64,000 bases of DNA from Luidia sarsii (taxonomy: Eukaryota; Echinodermata; Asteroidea; Paxillosida; Luidiidae). How positions within the stretch are numbered: position 1 is the stretch's first letter; every line of letters starts with the position of its first letter. This document shows, piece by piece, positions 20,280 to 31,399 of this stretch. The DNA is taken from contig OX465110.1 in assembly GCA_949987565.1 (NCBI GenBank), forward strand, positions 10,552,363 to 10,616,362, in the 5' to 3' direction. Position numbers and translations under genes: made by a program. The notes under the pieces were generated by a model. The model was not told the origin of the DNA, did no database searches, and saw only the letters and a program-made list of their open reading frames with translations.

Positions 20280-21157
20280 CTGACTTCTTCATGCACCTGT
20301 TTCACTCTGGCCTCCTGGTGTCGACAATCCGGAATTATCGCTCGGCCATCGCGGCGATCCACTGTGGCTTTGGTGATGGCTCATCCCTTTCCGACAACTC
20401 AGCAATTCATCACCTCCTGAGAGGAATGTTTATTGAGCGTCCACCATCTAGGAAGCTTATTCCGTCCTGGAATCTGGGTCAGGTCCTACGTCTGCTGGCG
20501 GGCCCACCATTTGAACCCGCCGCAAGGGCCTCCCTTCTTCACCTCAGCATCAAACTGGCATTCCTCTTAGCTGTTGTAACGTCAAGAAGAGGTTGCGAGA
20601 TCAAGGCTCTCTCCATAGCCGATGGTCATATTAGATGGGAGCCTCTTGGTGTACGCCTCATCCCAGGTGTCAGGTTCCTCACCAAAAACCAGACGCCTTC
20701 CTTTCAACCACCGGACATCTTCGTCCCGTCAATCCGGTCACACTCAGCCTCCTCTTCGGATAAACTCTGGTGCCCAGTCCGGGCCCTGAAATGGTACATT
20801 GATAGGACGAAGGCGATTAGAGGAACAACTTCGCAGCTCCTCATCACCTCTACTAAGCCCTACCACCCGGCCTCAAGAGATACCATAAGTAGATGGATAG
20901 TGTCGGCTATCAAGTTTGGTAATGAGGACTGGGTTTCTGCACCGAATGATCAAACTAAACGTCACATCCGGGCTCATGACGTCCGGGCTGTGTCTTCCTC
21001 CTGGGCTTACTTCAAGGGGATTTCGATAACAGACATTTGTAAAGCAGCATGCTGGAAATCCCCTTCGACTTTCACTTCTTGCTACCTCAGCGATGTCTTG
21101 CAAGGGGACCACTCCCATGGGCTGGCTGTCCTTGACACAGCAACGCAGTCGACTTGA
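19055..21157 (+). CDS. DIRS copy A tyrosine recombinase (overlaps RT ORF)
   Basis: A 700-codon open frame, but only residues about 351-700 (20105-21157) look like protein; the first 350 are a shadow of the RNase H frame, so the true start lies late in the overlap. The N-terminal SAM-like part is STRKIYDSRIRYFDSWC. The catalytic part has the Arg in VVTSRRGCEIKALS (about 510), HDVR with H641 and R644, and the Tyr nucleophile in TSCYLSD (Y677), a complete R-H-R-Y set. It would cut and join the circular cDNA at the terminal repeats. This ORF looks intact even though the RT is broken. Confidence 0.88.
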   Translation: MCRHVSKSRQHECQSMASPPRTDGQSRGPRSLVPAVHETLTATPPGSFQTQEGLDRPKDPGIAHGSSTPCLVVDTKQPDGWLRFQGFKARAGDHNRRFKPRLGSLLSSETSLGHLGPRPPGIAHQLPRITGHLRGPTTLPAIGPRQESADPVRQCNSSRIRQPSRRYTLPPAVCPDLATPSLGNQTHGANPGRAHPGCRQQLGGCTFPRDNASHRVDTSARGGQGIVPGSRQAPRGSLCVSPECPAPHVLHEISPSSGLGNGRPTHPLGRTSGIRIPSPVSNTEGTVQNRTGELPRPPHCPVLAEAVVVSPRGQTPSQHSSDSPASSGHHLPTQVTRPASGPSSSTPNVLDSVQQSFREAGLSLDAAAMAARGRRPSTRKIYDSRIRYFDSWCKGRSTDPFTAPVSEVADFFMHLFHSGLLVSTIRNYRSAIAAIHCGFGDGSSLSDNSAIHHLLRGMFIERPPSRKLIPSWNLGQVLRLLAGPPFEPAARASLLHLSIKLAFLLAVVTSRRGCEIKALSIADGHIRWEPLGVRLIPGVRFLTKNQTPSFQPPDIFVPSIRSHSASSSDKLWCPVRALKWYIDRTKAIRGTTSQLLITSTKPYHPASRDTISRWIVSAIKFGNEDWVSAPNDQTKRHIRAHDVRAVSSSWAYFKGISITDICKAACWKSPSTFTSCYLSDVLQGDHSHGLAVLDTATQST

Positions 21158-21309
21158 GGCCGGCCAGCCATGCCCGGTCAAGGGACTCATCCAAGCGACC
21201 TTTGGTGAGCCTCTTTACCACCATACTTAAATACATACTTATTTGTCAGGTTACTTATCTTGGTAGTGCGGCCTCGCCGAGCCCACCTCCTTGGTGCGGT
21301 GCTACTCTG

Positions 21310-21402
21310 CAACTCGTATGGTAATCTGGGTAGGAGAAGGCAGTAGACTCTCCCACCACCTGATGTGGTCCGAGTCTACTACTGATACCTACCCAGATTA
21401 CC
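21310..21402. repeat. DIRS internal complementary region
   Basis: Bases 21310-21348 are the exact reverse complement of the left end of copy B (61303 onward). Bases 21349-21400 are the reverse complement of this copy's own right end (about 21573-21624). Such a bridging region is used in DIRS elements to template circle closure. It also makes a local hairpin through GGTAATCTGGGTAGG / CTACCCAGATTACC. Confidence 0.85.
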
Positions 21403-21447
21403 AGTCTCCCTCCCTTCCTCCCCACTCGGCTTTGGCGCTTAGGCGCT

Positions 21448-21624
21448 TCGAAAAAGAGGAAGATCATGGCGGCTATGCCTCTAGGCATCATGGGAGATGA
21501 GGGCGCACTACCAGTTGATCAAGAATTTAGCGAATGGCATAATAGGGCTAGGGAAATATGCAACTCGTATAGTAATCTGGGTAGGTATCAGTAGTAGACT
21601 CGGACCACATCAGGTGGTGGGAGA
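21448..21624 (+). repeat. DIRS copy A right terminal inverted repeat
   Basis: Inverted relative to the left terminal repeat of copy B at 61303-61450, with few differences across about 130 bases (the GATCATGGCGGCTATGCC region is shared). The end is placed at 21624 by the limit of complementarity to the internal region. Confidence 0.8.
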
Positions 21625-22980
21625 GTTTGTGGAACCATACATGTAGAATGAGGCCCCGCATGATATCAGTATTGGTTTTGCGTGATGTTTCCAACCTTCC
21701 ACCCTCTGATGCATGGAGTTTACAGTGTCATTAACTACTCATCAGCCCTGGGCAAAATGCCCTATGTGTAGTTCCCATAAAGGGGTTTTTGTTTTCAACA
21801 GACCGGGAGCTTAGAACAAAAAGATAACAAATTAATTTCACATGTTAAGGCTGTGCCGAATATTCGAATATTCGAATATTCGTTCGATTATCGAATATTC
21901 GAATATCATTTACCGAATACGAATATTCGGCTCTGCAGAACACCATCCTTGGTTGCCGTTTGTAATTCCTGAACGTCAGAATTATACCTGAAATTACTGT
22001 CCGTGTTTTGTTTTTTTAGTGCTGGAGAGTGACAAGTTGGTCATTTTCCCGATTCGAAGGAAAGAGTTCAGTGAACCAGTGTTATAGCTACGCTGGTCGG
22101 CGGACGGGGCCGACCACCACGGGTAATTTCCGTCCACCACACCTGGTGAAAAACAATGCTTCCGACCGGCACTATTTTCACCCCATTATTATCCCAATCT
22201 ATGTTTGGTTTCGGTAGTAAAATAAATTGTACTTTTTTGTAGCGTAACCGTCTCGCTAATACTTGTTCTGGAAGTTCCGATTAGGCTTGAGTAGCGCAGC
22301 GTGATCGTAGTCGTAACTCATATGCAGCCATGTGGCCGCTGTGCACATGCACTGTGCAGTATACAGTGTGTGCAAAGACGTGTTGTGTCATGTCACATGT
22401 GCCGTGGGCTGGTTTCGGCCCTACTGCTCCTTTAGTGTCGCTATGGCTTTACCTAGAGGCGGAAACCACACCTAGACTTGCCAACCTCGGTAACGTCGCG
22501 AAGGGAATTTGGGAAACTAAAATACGCTACTTTCATCGTTTGTCTCCGAATGTTGTTTCCGCGTAGTTTAATATTATTCCTTCGTTATTAATTTTGATAG
22601 TGGTACAAAATGTATGAATAAAAAGCAGAGAATACAGGCTTCAATTTGAGGGTAAAATTGACAAATTGGACGGCGGTCGAAAAACGCTAGTTTGACAAAA
22701 ATTCTCCTTCATTTTGGCTCGATCTACCGCGGCCGCACGGAGTGATTTTGCAATTTTCAACTTCCGATATCTCAAGAAATGAATGAAAAATCCTTCTCAA
22801 ATTTTCTAGAATTCTAGAAAGTACACTTTGGTTGACCGCGAAACTTGAAACATCGCTAGTATAACTGTAATAAACATTAGTTTATTTGTTAGAAAATAAC
22901 TGTAAGGGCTGGCGGAAGTCTACTAATCATTGCACATGTACAGTACCAAGTGCACATACAGTCAATTCAAACATGTAGTA

Positions 22981-25900
22981 CAGTACCGATCGAAATTATG
23001 ATCACATTACGCGTACTACGCAAAAATAGTTGCAATTCTGCTTAGAAGATTTACTCTGTGAAAATCTGCTTAGCAGAATTGTGCCGTACGCGTATTTGCC
23101 ACAATACGCGTTAGCAGCCTCACTGTGCCAGATTACACAAGTCTATACGCGTAACATTCGCGCTGGTTACGCGTATCAATTGCGTATTCTTTGGAAAGCT
23201 GCGATGCGCAGGATCAGCGGGGTGGTCTCCACGCCGGCCGCTAGCCAAATGCGTGGAGGAATCAACGCAGCGCGGCCCAGATCAGAAGGCTTTAAGTAAC
23301 GGTGCCGAACATTCAACTTTCCACCCTATAGGTTGGCCGAATCCAGCCAATAAGACAGCGGTACTTTAATGCAACGTACAGGAGTGCCGACAGTTCCCTT
23401 CTTTCTTTGTGTGCACTGCCACGGCTTTTCCATGTCAGCCTCAAAGGTTGCGGTAGCAATTCTCTCCCACTCCTGCACGCCCCCCTCCCTGCCCAGTTTT
23501 CTGGGGGTGTGGCGGGCTCAACTCTCAACTCTCAATTAAATCCCCCTCTGCTAGAAAAAGTGGTCGAAATGACTTCAGATGGATGACGTTGACGTTGACT
23601 AGAAATTAAATACTCCAACTCTTAGTCAATGACAGGATCAGAGTTTTAGGTTCTGCCGAAGGCCGAGCGTTTGTTTCTTCCGACACCCAACACAGTGGGC
23701 CTAGCTACATGTATAGTGTGAACCTCCAGTACAACTAGAAAGGCGGTATTGATATTGCGGATAGCGCATAATACGCGTTCCAGCAGTGGGCTGCATGAAT
23801 CATAGCACTAGCCTAGATTTATATTCTACGCCAACAACCCCAACAACTTTGTGGACAGAGGTCAAACGCATGGCCAATAAATGCAATGCGTGCAAATCAG
23901 TTGAGCTCGCGCGCTCTAGAAAATGTTATACATTGCCAGAACTGCAGCTTGTTGAGCACACACGCTTTATGTAATGCAGGGACGTGCTATGTAGTACATG
24001 TACATTGTACATGAAGGTCCTTGCAGCAGGGAAATACTAATCAGATCCCAAGGCATTGCAATTCGATTCCCCAGAGTAGTATCAAAGGATTAGTAAAATG
24101 ATTAAACATCCAAGAAAAAATATTATTAACGATTCCTTGGAAAAAATATTTTCACGTCACGTTCCTACTTTGTATCATGCGTCAACTATTGAGAACTTTT
24201 AAATCATGTATGATACAGAACATGTACAACATATACGTACAGTATATATATACACAGTACATAATATACACTGTATACGCCTTCCAGCATGCAGTGGGCC
24301 TGGGCCGGGCAGCATGCATTGAATCAGCGGAGATTAAAATTATATTCTACGCCAGCAACCCCGACAACTTTGTGGTCAGAGGTCAAACGCATGGCCAATG
24401 CATGCAAATCAGTTGAGCTCGCGCGCTCTAGAAAATGTTATACTTTGTCCAAATCTCAGAACTAGAACAGCATGCAGCGCGCTTGTTGAGCACGGGTTAT
24501 GGTACACACGTTTTGATGCAGGGACGTGCTACACACATGTACTGTACTGTACATGTACATGTACATGCACATATACATGTACATGTACATGTACTGTATA
24601 CATATTATGTACATGTACTGTACAGTACATGTACATGTGCAATACATGTACAGACAATACTGTACATGACAGGGCAGTACATGTACATGTACGTACCCTG
24701 TACATGTACATGTGTACATGTACAATGTCTCTGTAAATGAGTAGACAAAAAATGCTAACCCCGAATTTTCCGTTGTTGTTTCGATCCCCTTTCATTCATT
24801 TATTTGAGGTGACCATTACCAGGGATCTCTTGCATGGATTGTTCAAAGGCTTTGATCCAGGCTCATGTCATCAAATTTGAATGAATGTTGCGGGGGTTTG
24901 ATACATGTACATCGGAAAGTGGCAAAAACAAGAATAAGGTTGTACATGTACATGTACATGTACTTCGATTTACGCACCAACATTTCCAGATATAATTTCA
25001 CATCCCCGATTGCTAAGAATCCAAACCAATAGGGTTGCAGCAGGAATGAAAGCTCACCATATCCTAAGATTTCGCAATTCACATCCTCAGAGGTAGCCTA
25101 GTCGCATAGGCTTAACAATTAAACACCCAAATTAATGTGAAGTCCAAGTTGCATGTCTGGATTATCTCCAAAATTTATGATCCCTTGGAACTTTGGAAGT
25201 AAATATTCACGCCCCAAGAATGAAAAGTACCCTCCGTCCTGAAAATAATCCCCTGACGTTCGACGTCTATGGGCCCATTGTTAAGAGGGGGGGGGGGGGG
25301 GTGGCGGCGGCAAAAACATTTCTTTGAGTTTGCCAGCCGACATTTCCTGGAGGGCGTTCGCTGATTGGTTCATCGTCTGTATCTGATAGGGAGAAAAAGC
25401 TTCTAGCCAATGAAATGGGCGGATTTCTCAGTAGACACTTTTCAGTTTTCTTTTGGATGGGACTTTTTTTTATCAAACCTTTTCGTCGACGGTCATCAGT
25501 CTGCGATCGTGTTCACGCAGAGGTGTTTTTGTACTCATCAGATGAGGGACCAACACGAACAAGAATAAATGAAAACATTTGACGCTGATTTCAATTCAAA
25601 AGTAAGTCGGAAGTTATTAAATGCCCAACTAGGTAACATAAAATGGAACTGATGATGGAAATTAAACGAAAAAAAGGAAATCGGAAGCTATTAAATGCCC
25701 AACTATAAAGAGAATAGTGTTAAAATGGAAATGCTGATGGAAACATTAATGTGGGACAACACAACAAACAATGACGATCCCTTAAAATCTCGGAAATAAT
25801 ATTCACCTCCCGAAGATTAAAAGCCCACTTTTTGAAGAAAAGAAAGTAAGTAAAGAAAAACCCATCCATGGTTGGAGTGTTGGGCCTCCAGTGCAACTAG

Positions 25901-26923
25901 AAAGGCGGTAGAAAGGATTTCTTTGAGTTTGGCAGCCGACATTTTGTGGAGGACGTTCACTGCGGGTTCACCAGTCTGACAGGGAGAAAAGCTTCTAGCC
26001 AATGAAATGGGCGGATTTATTGTAAAAAGACACTCCTCTGTTTTCTCCAAGATGGGATTTTTTCCAACCTGTATAGTTGCAGCCATATTGTGCTATGTGG
26101 TTTTCGTTTCGTTTTCTTTTGTTGGTAAACTAACGGAAACTTCAGAGCCAGGGTTCACACTATACATGTAGCTAGGCCCACTGTGTTGGGTGTCGGAAGA
26201 AACAAACGCTCGGCCTTCGGCAGAACCTAAAACTCTGATCCTGTCATTGACTAAGAGTTGGAGTATTTAATTTCTAGTCAACGTCAACGTCATCCATCTG
26301 AAGTCATTTCGACCACTTTTTCTAGCAGAGGGGGATTTAATTGAGAGTTGAGAGTTGAGCCCGCCACACCCCCAGAAAACTGGGCAGGGAGGGGGGCGTG
26401 CAGGAGTGGGAGAGAATTGCTACCGCAACCTTTGAGGCTGACATGGAAAAGCTGTGGCGGTGCACACAAAGAAAGAAGGGAACTGTCGGCACTCCTGTAC
26501 GTTGCATTAAAGTACCGCTGTCTTATTGGCTGGATTCGGCCAACCTATAGGGTGGAAAGTTGAATGTTCGGCACCGTTACTTAAAGCCTTCTGATCTGGG
26601 CCGCGCTGCGTTGATTCCTCCACGCATTTGGCTAGCGGCCGGCGTGGAGACCACCCCGCTGATCCTGCGCATCGCAGCTTTCCAAAGAATACGCAATTGA
26701 TACGCGTAACCAGCGCGAATGTTACGCGTATAGACTTGTGTAATCTGGCACAGTGAGGCTGCTAACGCGTATTGTGGCAAATACGCGTACGGCACAATTC
26801 TGCTAAGCAGATTTTCACAGAGTAAATCTTCTAAGCAGAATTGCAGCTATTTTTGCGTAGTACGCGTAGCGCAATATGCGTATATCGTTACGCGTAATGT
26901 GATCATAATTTGGATCGGTACTG
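22981..26923. mobile_element. Foldback (long-TIR) DNA element, 3.9 kb, TA target site, inside the hAT element
   Basis: Begins CAGTACCGATCGAAATTATG at 22981 and ends with its near-perfect complement at 26923; TA flanks both sides (22979-22980, 26924-26925). The arms are about 750 bases (22981-23735 and 26150-26923) and nearly identical, with many ACGCGTA motifs. The 2.4-kb middle has no transposase. It contains a ~170-base direct repeat (about 23810-23990 and 24335-24510), ATGTAC microsatellites, and a degenerate repeat at 25290-25480 and 25860-26080. The TA site and CAGT ends suggest mobilisation by a Tc1/mariner-type transposase; this is inference. The arm ORFs (89, 71 and 72 residues) occur only because the arms match. 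Confidence 0.85.
24520..24730. repeat. (ATGTAC)n / TGTACA-rich microsatellite
   Basis: Dense GTACATGTACATG units, self-complementary throughout; a shorter run lies at 24937-24963. The Cys/His/Tyr/Met-rich ORFs across it are artefacts. Confidence 0.9.
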
Positions 26924-26990
26924 TACATGTAGTACGGGCTACATGAGTGCACTCACACGTGTATTGATTGAAACCTAATACGCTATAATT

Positions 26991-27230
26991 ATGCCGCGTG
27001 CTACAAGCAAAGTTTGGTCACATTTTGAAAAAATCGATGGCAAGAATGTCCGGTGCAAGATTTGTAAAACGACGTTGATAAACTCTGACGTTGATAATCG
27101 CTGAGATGATTGCATCAGATTTGTTGCCCATAAGTGCGGTAGAGGGTCGGGGCTTGAGAAAGCTTTTTAATTTGTTCATGTTCATGTCACGTGTTCTTGT
27201 GCTGAGCGGCACCTTATCCAATAAAAAATG
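26991..27230 (+). pseudogene. hAT transposase remnant: BED zinc finger plus start of catalytic region
   Basis: From ATG 26991, 37 codons read MPRATSKVWSHFEKIDG... with CKICKTTL, the start of a BED-type zinc finger (aromatic W, HF, C-x2-C), which hAT transposases use to bind their ends. A TGA ends it at 27104 before the finger's His pair. Immediately after, in another frame, EMIASDLLPISAVEGRGL matches the hAT motif in which a conserved domain starts with xMIAxDLxPxSxVExxGF. So finger and catalytic region are joined by a deletion and a frameshift. The rest is missing. Confidence 0.72.
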
Positions 27231-27944
27231 CATCCTGTAATCACGTGCGTAGCTAAACTTGTTACCAGTCTGCGTGTGAACGCGAATACAATGTACGAAC
27301 AATTAATGGAGCAATGCGCAGACCAAGTTGGGGTCAGGACAAGTCTACTGTTGATACGTGTGCGACTGCCTGTTAATAATATGTGCGTTCCTCCATGTTG
27401 CATGCTCCAGACGGAATTGTCGATCGAGATCGCTGCCATGAACGAAACTTGGTAATTGGTTCAATCGGAAAAATTGCCCTAAATCTTGATGGAATAGATG
27501 TAAGAATATGTTATTCTTCGTCAGTTCGACTAAATTGAGGTCAAAAAACACGATATGAACAAATGTTCCGGGCTTATTTGTCCGACAAACTTAATTTTAG
27601 GGTAGCTGACTGCTTGCTGCTCATCATCGCTATAGCGCAAAATGATCTTTTTTGGAAAGTTGCAACGTACTATATATTTCTTCCCAAGCAGGGATCCTTA
27701 TTAACCTTTTCTCAACAAAGGCCTTGGTGCCCTAGGTACATGTAACCATGATCCAACTTGTTTTTTGGCCTTGGTGCCCCTCCATATGTGTAGATAATGG
27801 AGGCCAAAAAATAATAATAGCCTTGCCATTCAGTGTCGTTGAACTCGATCGAATATTTGAATATTCGATCGAACTGGAGACCGAATATTCGAATAGTCAA
27901 TTATTCGAATTGACTCAGCCTTATCACATGTTCACATGTAAATA

Positions 27945-28560
27945 ATGGCGGTCTCGAGGCAAGACAATATCCGAGACCGGAAGGGTCCAAGACCGAGACC
28001 ACAGGGTAACGAGACCGTGACCAGGGAAAAATGGTCTCGAAACCTACAGCACTGGCCGATGTAAAAGCCAGAAGCAAGCCAAAAGCCAAATCTAAAGCCA
28101 AAAATTCCCAACCATCAAAGGAAAAAAAAAAGTAGTGCTGATGTAACATGACACGGTGTCCACGTTACGTCTGCACAGGAGTTAATGAGTAAACCATATT
28201 TCAACATTGAGTAATTCCAGTTTAAATATTTTCCAAAACTATGATTTTCTGAAGTATATCTGTGCATTTAAAACCAAAGGAATGTTTGTTTCTTTGCTAA
28301 CTTGAGTTCTATGTGACTTTGTGGAAATAAACATCATGCATGTGAAAATATTGAGAAGAAATGAACTGACATGGTCTTAGTTTTTTCTTTCCTCGGTCGA
28401 TGATTGTATTCGTAGGTCAATCTAAAGTTTTGTTTTGAATTTTACTTCTTAAATACAATTATTTTATGATTAGTTGTTAAGGAAATTCTATGCCTATGTA
28501 TTATTTGCATTAAAATGATTTATTTGCTTTGGTGTCCACGTTACGTCTGCACTGTTGGTG
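27945..28560. repeat. GAGACC-rich block and a 20-base direct repeat
   Basis: 27950-28045 has repeated GAGACCG/GGTCTCG motifs. TGTCCACGTTACGTCTGCAC occurs at about 28156 and again at about 28533, flanking 360 bases of AT-rich sequence. From 28560 to 28938 I see nothing to annotate. Confidence 0.5.
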
Positions 28561-28938
28561 GAGCACTGCAGATTCTAGAAGAATTTATTTTTATTTTGTA
28601 TATCAACGCACCAAAAACATGAGATTATGAAACTATGACAGGTCACACACATAACAAGTGCAAAAGAATTGCTTTTCAACTAATTTGAATTTTTCACTTC
28701 CATGTCACACATTGTGACCCAACCTGATGGAATGACCCATATGTTAATCCACTGTGCATGCACACCCTTACAAATAGCGTGAACCCATACAACGTGTTAT
28801 TCTTTGGATCAAAGATCACGACATGATTGCACATTGTACATGTAGTTTGCCCCATTAGGCCTACTAGATGGTTGTCACGTAACCATCCAAGCAAAAAAAT
28901 ACAAGGAATAAATTAGGAAATACACATTTTTATTTTAT

Positions 28939-29660
28939 ACAGGGTGAAGGCCCAATTCACATCATTTTGATTGAATTTGTGAAGGACGAAAAAATTGACA
29001 TCACCGGGATTCGAACCCATCCAGTGCCTTCCCCGAAATACACACATATTTTGTGCACGAAAAACCATAAAACTCATAATAATTCGAAACAATGATCAAT
29101 CAATTCCAAACTTTAGATTTTGAAGAAGTACGTCAATAACTTAGTTTGAAGGTCATTGGCTAATGGCTAATATGTCTTTTAAAAACATATATTTTGATGA
29201 CGTCATGATTGCGTAATGTTATTTTGGCCACAGGAGGTGTTTCTAGACGACATTCCCAATAGGTATAAAACAAAAAAATTAAAAAATCTTGCTCAGTTGG
29301 CAAAATATGCTTAATTGAATGCGAAAATCTGAAAATTTCTTGACCTCATTAATATTCATGAGATGTCGCCACAGTCAAATTGTGGCAATATTTGGATACA
29401 CCTTTACCCAACTTAGATACATGCCAAGTATGGATCCCATCCAACTCACTTAGGATTGCGTCATAATTTGCAATATGAAATTTGCCTCTTTGAGGTGCTG
29501 TCACATGGCAACCGATGACGTCATCAAATTGTCATTGTGCGGGACACATCTATGCCCTAAGGACTTACTCTATGTCAACTTTCGATAATTTCCAACAAAG
29601 TTTACTGGCAAAAGTGGGATCTAGAACAAACGTGTACTAGGGGATTCTTTGCAAAAAAGA
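28939..29660 (-). repeat. T-arm-type repeat family, near-complete minus copy
   Basis: Reverse-complement copy of the family at 30414-31220. On the minus strand it holds TTTGTGCACGAAA, then GGGTTCGAATCCCGG (28998-29012), a perfect tRNA T-arm/B-box pattern, then a tail ending GGGCCTTCACCCTG. Its other end merges into sequence like repeat B (29560-29640). A GAA-rich run follows at 29660-29690. Confidence 0.75.
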
Positions 29661-29690
29661 AGAAGAAGAAGAAGAAGAAAGAAAAAAAAT

Positions 29691-30340
29691 CAGAACAAAA
29701 AGAAAGGCTTTTTCGAATTGTTCGAAAAAGCCCCCCCAAAAAACAGAACAAAAACAATACAGGTAGCTTTTCCGCTCTGGGCTGAAAAGCTGAAAATCAG
29801 AACAACTACAATAGCTTTTCCGCTTCGCGGCGGAAATGCTAACTAGAAAAAATGAAACAAATCCTGCAGCGTTGGTCAAATATGCTCAATTGAATGTAAA
29901 CATTTGAAATTTTAATTACCTCATTAATATTCATAAGATAGCATCACTAAACAGGTGGCAATTTTTGGATACATCCAAACTTGTACTTTTCTAATAAGGG
30001 CGGTTGAAATTTGCCCCTTTAACGCGCTGTCACATGACATGTGATGATGTCATGATGATTTCAAGGATAATGTGCACAAATTCAGCATTAACTCTATGCA
30101 TTTGCCAAATATGAAAAAAACTTCAATGGCCAAAAAAATTCTAACAAATTTAGGGGAGAAAAAAATATATATTGACTTAGAACAAAAGCTTTTCAGCTAA
30201 AGCAGCGGAAAAGCTAAAAAAAAAAATCTGAAAAAAAAATAGCTTTTCCGCTTTGCTGAAGCGGCGGAAAAGCTTAAAAGAAATCAGAACAAAACCAATA
30301 TCTTTTCTGGTTTTAGGCGGAAAGGCTAACTAGAGCGGTT
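29691..30340. repeat. GCGGAAAAGCT-type palindromic repeats and partial minus repeat copy
   Basis: Recurrent AGCTTTTCCGC / GCGGAAAAGCT motifs in both directions (29766, 29811, 30197, 30240, 30263, 30337), with a fragment of the T-arm-type family on the minus strand at 29880-30130. Confidence 0.6.
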
Positions 30341-30413
30341 AGTTATGGAACCAAACATTCAAAATCTCAAGTTTGGCGTCAATTGTTCATTGTTTTGAAT
30401 TATTATGATTTTT

Positions 30414-31220
30414 TAGCTTTTCCGTCGCGAAGCGAAGCGGAAAAGCTATTGCTTTTGTTAAGATTTTTTTTTTTTTTCTTGTGCCAAAATCCCATAGACT
30501 TTGTGCGGGGTTTTTGTGGACGGCACTTTTGCCATTGAACACACTTGGATTTTTTTCAAACTTGACAAATGCATAGAGCCCTTGCTGAAGTTGTGCACAG
30601 TTGTCTTTAAAACTTCATGACGTCACCACGTGTCACGTGACAGCGCTTTAAAGGGGCAAATTTCAAACTGCAATAAAAGCAAAAGAGCAATTTTGTTTTG
30701 TTCCAAGTCTGCACTATATCTAAGTTGGGAAAAGGTGTATCAAAAAATTGCCCTAATTTGATCGTGACGTCATCTCATGAATATTAATGAGGTCATAAAC
30801 TTTTAAGATTTTAACATTCAATTGAGCATATTTGGCCAATGGAGAAAGATTTTTTTCATTTTTTCGATTATATCTATTGGGGATGTAGTTTAGAAACAGC
30901 CTCCGGGGCCAAAATTCCATGACGCAATCATGACGTCATCAAAATCCGTGTTTCTAAAACGCATATTTGCCAAAGGTCAATCGTCTCGAAATTTGGTAGG
31001 CATTTAGCTATTGGGCTAGACATTCTAAATCCTAAGTTTCGAAGCAATTGACCATTGTTCAGAATTATTATGATTTTTTGAATGTTATAATGAAGTCCCA
31101 TACACTTTGTGCACGAAATATGCACGTGCGTTTTGGGGTTGGAATGGAGGATACGGGTTCGAAACCCAGTGACGTAAACTCTCTTTTTTTCGTCCGTCAC
31201 AAATTAAATTAAAACGACGC
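30414..31220 (+). repeat. T-arm-type repeat family, plus copy
   Basis: About 0.8 kb. Order: AGCTTTTCCG palindrome, TCCCATAGACTTTGTGC, CACGTGTCACGTGACAGCG, TCATGAATATTAATGAGG, then GGATACGGGTTCGAAACCC (B-box-like) and a T-rich tail ending near GGGCCTTAACC. No ORF of note. Confidence 0.75.
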
Positions 31221-31399
31221 GAAGTGGGCCTTAACCTATTATAGAATAAACATATGTATTTTGTTCTGTTTTTCTTTGTCTGTTTTTGCTTGGGTGGTCA
31301 CGTGAAAGGGCCAAACCGTCAATCACGATGCTACCTATCCGCGTATCAGACAGTTGCTGTGAAGTGCGCCCTCATGTGGTGCAGAAAGAAAATAAATGG

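Larger units (their letters stand above)
17291..21624 (+). mobile_element. DIRS-family retrotransposon copy A, 5'-truncated
   Basis: Order: gag, RT-RNase H-methyltransferase-like ORF, overlapping tyrosine recombinase ORF, internal complementary region (21310-21402), right terminal repeat (about 21448-21624). This is the structure of DIRS elements, which integrate by recombinase and not by a DDE integrase. The left part is lost: similarity with copy B (61303-64000) begins only at 17291-17293, inside gag. Two frameshifts in the RT ORF make it non-functional. Confidence 0.9.
21846..27923 (+). mobile_element. hAT-family DNA transposon, internally deleted and split by a foldback element
   Basis: Flanked by the perfect 8-bp duplication TCACATGT (21838-21845 and 27924-27931), the hAT hallmark. 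Short inverted ends TAAGGCTGtG / CwCAGCCTTA are followed by repeated GAATATTCGAATATTCG subterminal motifs. Removing the nested 22981-26923 element leaves about 2.1 kb. Transposase remnants are at 26991-27230. The left 1.1 kb (21940-22980) holds no recognisable coding sequence. Confidence 0.85.

Noticed and set aside
21255..21500. ORFs of 69-78 codons on both strands
   Set aside because: They lie in the DIRS internal complementary region and terminal repeat, which are structural, not coding.
23030..23299. 89-codon ORF matched at 26577-26795 as a conserved gene
   Set aside because: Identity follows from the foldback arms being inverted copies; the sequence is full of ACGCGTA motifs.
24398..24795. 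Cys/Met/Tyr/His-rich ORFs on both strands
   Set aside because: Frames through the ATGTAC microsatellite.
28985..29025. tRNA gene on the minus strand
   Set aside because: Only the T-arm pattern is present. No acceptor, D-arm or anticodon arm can be drawn around it, and the same motif sits in a dispersed repeat.
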